A stretch of DNA of 64,000 nt from Carnegiea gigantea (taxonomy: Eukaryota; Streptophyta; Magnoliopsida; Caryophyllales; Cactaceae): the NCBI GenBank assembly GCA_029747015.1, contig JAKOGI010000832.1, positions 276,001 to 340,000 on the forward strand. Reading direction: 5' to 3'. Position numbers and translations under genes: made by a program. This document shows, piece by piece, positions 60,072-64,000 of this stretch (position 1 is the stretch's first letter; the number at the start of each line of letters is the position of its first letter). The notes beneath the pieces are model-generated. The model had not been told where the DNA came from. It worked only from the letters and a program-made list of their open reading frames with translations, and ran no database searches.

Positions 60072-61459
60072 TGATGCGTGAGCTTAGTTCTAGATTAGCA
60101 TTGGAGTTTTGACAAGAATAGAGGATATAAATGAGATAAAGGCAATGCTATCACCTAATATGATGAAGGATTGCACCCTCTAAACTATAAAGGCTAAGCC
60201 ACTAAGTTTAGATTAAAGGAAACCAATCAAATTTAGCAACTAATCTGATTGTTTAAAGTAAGATTTTAAGAGAGTTGTGTGTAAACACGAAGTTGAGCTT
60301 TTCATTCATGGATTCTAGTTATAATAAGCAGCTAAACAAGCTTATATACATGTTCCCCTAAGCTACCAAGCAAGTCGGCAAGTTCCTTAAGAATGAGGAA
60401 ACCTTAAACAAGATTAGCTAAACTGAAAATGTAAAACAAGCTTAGCCTAAGCTAATTACAAGTATGAGTCTAGCAAATACATTTTGTTTATGATAAATTC
60501 AAGCTTGAACATGACCAATTATCTCTAAATAAGCCACTTGAACATGGGAGAGAGAGAAAAGGTAGGCTGCTATTGTCCACTTTACAGCAATCCAATCAGA
60601 AAGCAAGCGGATGTCAAACTTCAACCCAATTGGCTGCCTTCCAAAGATGCAAAAGACACTATGATGATGTTTCCAAATGTCTAAGGAGACAAGGGAGCAA
60701 ATAGGTAGGCCACTGAACCCTTCCCATTAAGGAATATCATAGCAGAGTTAAAACATCTTGTTCAGACTTAATTAACTTGGGTTAGCGCTGAAAAAGATCA
60801 AGTTGGTTCCCTAACCTATACTTGACTTAGAAATTGATTTTAATCCATGGATCAGTTCCATAGGATGTTAATAAGCATCCCAAATAGAAAAATCAGCTCT
60901 AAATCATGTTAGGTGAGAGAAATCATGTTAGGTGAGAGAACTAACCCAAAACTCAAACCGCCTTAAAAAAGAGCCCAAGCTGCAACAGTTGGCAAAATGC
61001 AGCTAAATCGACATGAAGAACTTGTCATGATTTTTATTTCTTATAATGGTTGATACCTTAGGATATTGGCTACCATCTTAGGTAAAAACATCAGTCTTAA
61101 ATCAAGTTTTAGGTGATGATCCCACCTAATCTTTCAAAACGGCCAGACTGAGACTGCCACAGCATAGCTTCACTATTTTGGACCAATGTGGCAAAATACG
61201 TAATACTTAAGCCGAAATTGAGCTTACTCAGTGAGATTAAACATCTTAGGAAGTCCACAAAGTAGGACTTTCTCATAGGACAACTTGAAAACTCCAAGGA
61301 TCATGCCATCCACAACCATGCCCGGTTTTGAATTTAAACATGAGAATGAGTGAATCTGTTGTACCAAATGCTTGCTTACATTAGTCTTCCTTGGCTTGAT
61401 CAGTACCATGGACTTGATTTGGATTTAGGGAACTCTCTTGGATGTCTTGCTTTATGTCA
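60072..61459 (-). repeat. 5' LTR of CRM-3
   Basis: Right-hand LTR, 1,388 bp, starting TGATGC on the + strand and ending TTTATGTCA just before CAGGG. It includes a 21-bp tandem duplication (AAATCATGTTAGGTGAGAGA, about 60901-60941) not present in the 3' LTR. Confidence 0.9.
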
Positions 61460-61464
61460 CAGGG

Positions 61465-61990
61465 TCATCACAATCCTTATTCAGTACACCCTTGAGGAAA
61501 TAAATTATATAAGGATCTTAAGCAGACCTTTTCGTGGAGTAACATGAAACAAGAAATGGATGGTTATGTGGCTAAGTGTCTAACTTGCCAATGATTGAAG
61601 GTAGAAGTCCAGCACCTAACAAGCCTTCCACAACCATTAGAGGTCCTAAAACGGAAGTGGGACTTAGTATCAATTGATTTTGTAATGGGGCCACCAAAGA
61701 TAAGGCATAAGAGCAATACTATTTGGGTAATTATAGACAGGTAGACTGAGTTTGCTATGGTAAACTCATTAACCTTGGATCATCTTGCTCAGACCTATTT
61801 AGAGGAGATTGCTCACTTACATGGAGTACCTAGTTCAATAGTCTCTAACTGGGACATAAGGTTTTAGGCTGTGTTTTGGCATGAACTATAAGAAGCCTTT
61901 GGGACTAGGATAAACTTTAGCACTACATTTCACCTAGCTAGGCAGATAGAGCATGCCATTTAAACATTAGAAGACATGACTCAAGCCTAA
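61465..61990 (+). pseudogene. Tekay/Del-like chromovirus fragment, right part (integrase)
   Basis: It continues the integrase frame cut at 53724: HHNPYSVHP and GNKLYKDL across a shift, then NMKQEMDGYVAKCLTCQ (CxxC of the zinc site), KWDLVSIDFVMGPPKI (catalytic Asp), IWVIIDR, AQTYLEEIAHLHGVPSSIVS (the following Asp is lost: NWD), AFGTRINFSTTFHLARQIEH (the Glu position holds His). TLEDM follows near 61965, after which similarity ends. Scattered stops. The element to which it belongs is otherwise missing. Confidence 0.88.
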
Positions 61991-64000
61991 TAAACAATTT
62001 AAGTAAAAGACACTTAATTAAAAAAAAAGAAAAGTAAAAGTTGCAGCAATTTATTGTGAAAGTGCCTTGGGATCATGCTGCACCATGGACCGGGGCCATG
62101 GTATACATGCTGCACCTTCATAGGTAGACCAACTCCTTGATTTGTTTAAAGAGAGCTAAATCCAAGAAAAAAATGACTAGTAAGTTATGTCACTATCACC
62201 CCATTGAGCTAATTTTAGACAGAGGCGATTCTCACCATACGACACCCAATTTGCATGTTTAATTCGAATTCTATAATATGGCCACCAAAATTACGTTATA
62301 ATACCAAGTTCTTAGTGAATTAAAAAAAAGAACTAAACTTTCCACTTATTCAAAAATACCGTTGAAAATTTTTTGCCAAATATTGTCATTGAACTTTTAT
62401 TTAGGATTAAAAATGTCATTTTAACCAGTTATAGCCGATTAACTATCAAAAATTTGTGTTCAAGATACCTTGGAAAACAAAGAAGGGGTAAAATTTTAAA
62501 ACATCCTCCCTATCCCTATTCTCTTCCTTCAAATTCAGCGAACTCATCAGTATCTGGCGCTTTATTTTTCTCTTTCAGTCTCTCTTTTGAAAACCCATCA
62601 AAACCCTAAAAATTCAAAGAAGACCTATGCAACTATAGGCTCCCCCACCATTCAGAAATAAGCCAAGAGAAGAGAACATTACTATTCATAACATATGCAA
62701 AACTAACCACATGTACACCAACACAACCACCGTTTATACCACCTACATTATTATCCTTATGAGTGTCACACTTAAAAGCAACAAGTTTTTGGTCAAGTTT
62801 CTCAGAAATCCTAAAACAGGCCAAAAACCTTGGAAAGTTCCATAGTGGGGAATATCAGAAAAGCCAGGCAAAGTTCATTTCCAGGGGAAGCAGAAAAGGT
62901 AAGATAAGTGGAAAAGATATATGCTTTGATGGATTTGATTCAACAAAACTTGAAAGGTTTATTGTAAATGACTTGCCCAACACTTGAAACCCAAAAACAG
63001 GGGTGTAATATCAATGAAATATTTCCCATTTTCGATATTTGCATCTTTTAAAAGGTAAAGTAAAAAACTAGAATCTCTATTTTTTTTCATCATTGAACCA
63101 TTCGAGTCAGAACAACAAAATAGGTTTGGCATCTAGAGTCAGAAAACACAAGGTTAAGAAGGCTAAAGGCACAAAGTACCTTAAAATCGTATTCACAGAG
63201 AAATGTTTTGCGGAGAAGAGAAGAAGAAAAAGAAGAAGAAGAAGAGGACATTTTGGGCTTGTTTTGATTGAGATTATATGGCAAAGAAAGTTAGAGCAAA
63301 ATGTTGCAAGATAATCCATATTTCAAAGTGAATTTTGAACTTACAGTTTTGAAAAACCTTAAGACATGAGGAGTGGATTTAGTTTGATGCTTCTGAGTTT
63401 ACAAACCCCAACCCCCAAAAATTTATAATCTTGCTACTATTTTATTTTCATTTTTATTTTTTCAATTCGTTTCAAAATAATAGTCCAAAATTAAATCAAA
63501 ACGAAACATCTTGATACTGTTAACTTTTCAAGAAAGTGTCATTTTAATATACATTAAAGTTCACCTTCGAAGCAAGTGTCGCTTTAATATACACTAATCA
63601 AGTTCAGTGGCACCACTAGGTAAGAAACATTTTTAGTGATGGTTTCGAGTAAAATGGAAAGTTTAGTGGAATGCTTCGTCAAGAACTCTCATGATACCAA
63701 TCGAAGAATATATTGGTTCAAAAGGGCGGAACCGCGAAAATTCCGGATAACTTTGTCCTAAAAAATGCACTATACGCCAAATCATTCACAACAAATACCA
63801 ATCGCATTATAATTTATGGAGTTAAGTTTTACCTCATATAAGACGTCACCTCGAATAAGTAGATTGGAGTCGGTGGACTGAGAGACGAGGTCTACTACTT
63901 GAAGACGTAGCAAATTAGATTTGTTATCAATACCTTGCGAACCGAGGATTCCATCCAATAGCATCAACGACTAGGTCACCCTTCATCTGAGAACTTAAGT
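61991..64000. other. AT-rich DNA with short repeats, no gene recognised
   Basis: Open frames are short and unrecognised. A purine run with GAA steps lies at 63212-63248. A roughly 30-bp segment (AAGTGTC, TTTAATATACA, AAGTTCA) is repeated at 63534-63563 and 63574-63606; it resembles short repeats often found in small plant MITEs. A stretch with the same GTCATTTTAA theme lies at about 62370-62430. Confidence 0.5.
63212..63248. repeat. GAA-rich purine tract
   Basis: About 37 bases of nearly pure purine built from AGA/GAA steps. The opposite strand reads as Ser/Leu-rich open frames, which are artefacts. Confidence 0.85.

Larger units (their letters stand above)
53725..61459 (-). mobile_element. 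CRM-3: degenerate chromovirus inserted in the Tekay-like integrase
   Basis: A full-length but decayed element on the - strand. LTRs 53725-55130 (3') and 60072-61459 (5'). Target duplication CTGGG (53720-53724) and CAGGG (61460-61464), one mismatch. The host integrase frame continues across the two sides, which fixes the insertion site independently. A degenerate initiator-Met primer site and a purine tract flank the body. Gag, protease, RT, RNase H and integrase are all present but shifted many times. The RT box reads YFND instead of YFDD, while the protease Asp is kept. LTRs differ at roughly one base in nine over the first 190 aligned positions by eye, so it is clearly older than CRM-1. An AT-rich MITE-like sequence (58425-58850) sits between the zinc knuckle and the protease. 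Confidence 0.92.

Noticed and set aside
62083..62101. Palindrome CCATGG-ACCGGGG-CCATGG as a regulatory or terminator site
   Set aside because: It is a short 6-bp inverted pair without a T-run or a nearby gene; chance is the simpler explanation.

Overview
This is a 64 kb stretch of plant nuclear DNA. It is AT-rich and full of plant-type LTR retrotransposons (Ty3/gypsy chromoviruses with initiator-Met primer sites, Tat/Ogre-type elements with an extra RNase H, an Athila-like element with a tRNA-Asp-like primer site, a Ty1/copia relative), plus TRIM elements, a hAT transposase relic and a plant mobile domain relic. I see no intact host gene, rRNA, tRNA or CRISPR. The best reading is repeat-rich, probably pericentromeric or otherwise heterochromatic DNA of an angiosperm, perhaps a eudicot. 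The species cannot be told from this sequence alone.

Layout. 1-5.4 kb: AT-rich DNA without recognisable genes, with TA/GA and GT microsatellites. 5.5-7.7 kb: decayed hAT transposase of the TTF zinc-finger type, + strand. 7.9-8.3 kb: a dispersed repeat ('X') whose second copy lies at 40.4-50.2 kb, split by two insertions. 9.9-17.3 kb: decayed Tat/Ogre-type Ty3 element (Tat-1, +), itself interrupted at about 15.0-16.1 kb. 18.7-28.7 kb: Athila-like Ty3 element (+) with 2.2 kb LTRs. A chromovirus gag-pol fragment (CRM-2) lies in its body, and two 425-bp TRIM elements sit back to back in its 3' LTR. 29.7-30.3 kb: plant mobile domain pseudogene (-). 31.3-39.5 kb: a minisatellite of about 33-bp units split by a nearly intact chromovirus (CRM-1, -, 31720-39337) with a perfect GGTAT target duplication. 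40.4-45.8 kb: non-autonomous large element (LARD-like, -). 46.1-50.1 kb: non-autonomous copia-like element (+). 50.3-53.2 kb: second Tat-type pol (Tat-2, -), with a 529-bp tandem duplication of its RT region. 53.25-62.0 kb: RNase H-integrase fragment of a Tekay/Del-like chromovirus (+), split by a third chromovirus (CRM-3, -, 53725-61459), which in turn carries an AT-rich MITE-like insertion in gag. 62-64 kb: AT-rich DNA with short repeats only.

No element here looks autonomous: every gag-pol frame carries stops, frameshifts or a changed catalytic residue. CRM-1 comes closest. The relative order of several insertions can be read directly because each interrupts a recognisable sequence: CRM-1 after the minisatellite, CRM-3 after the Tekay-like integrase, the TRIM pair after the Athila-like LTR, and the LARD and copia-like elements after repeat X. 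I found no evidence of a previously undescribed biological system. The most unusual structures are the TRIM pair, the split minisatellite, the split repeat X and the duplicated RT segment.
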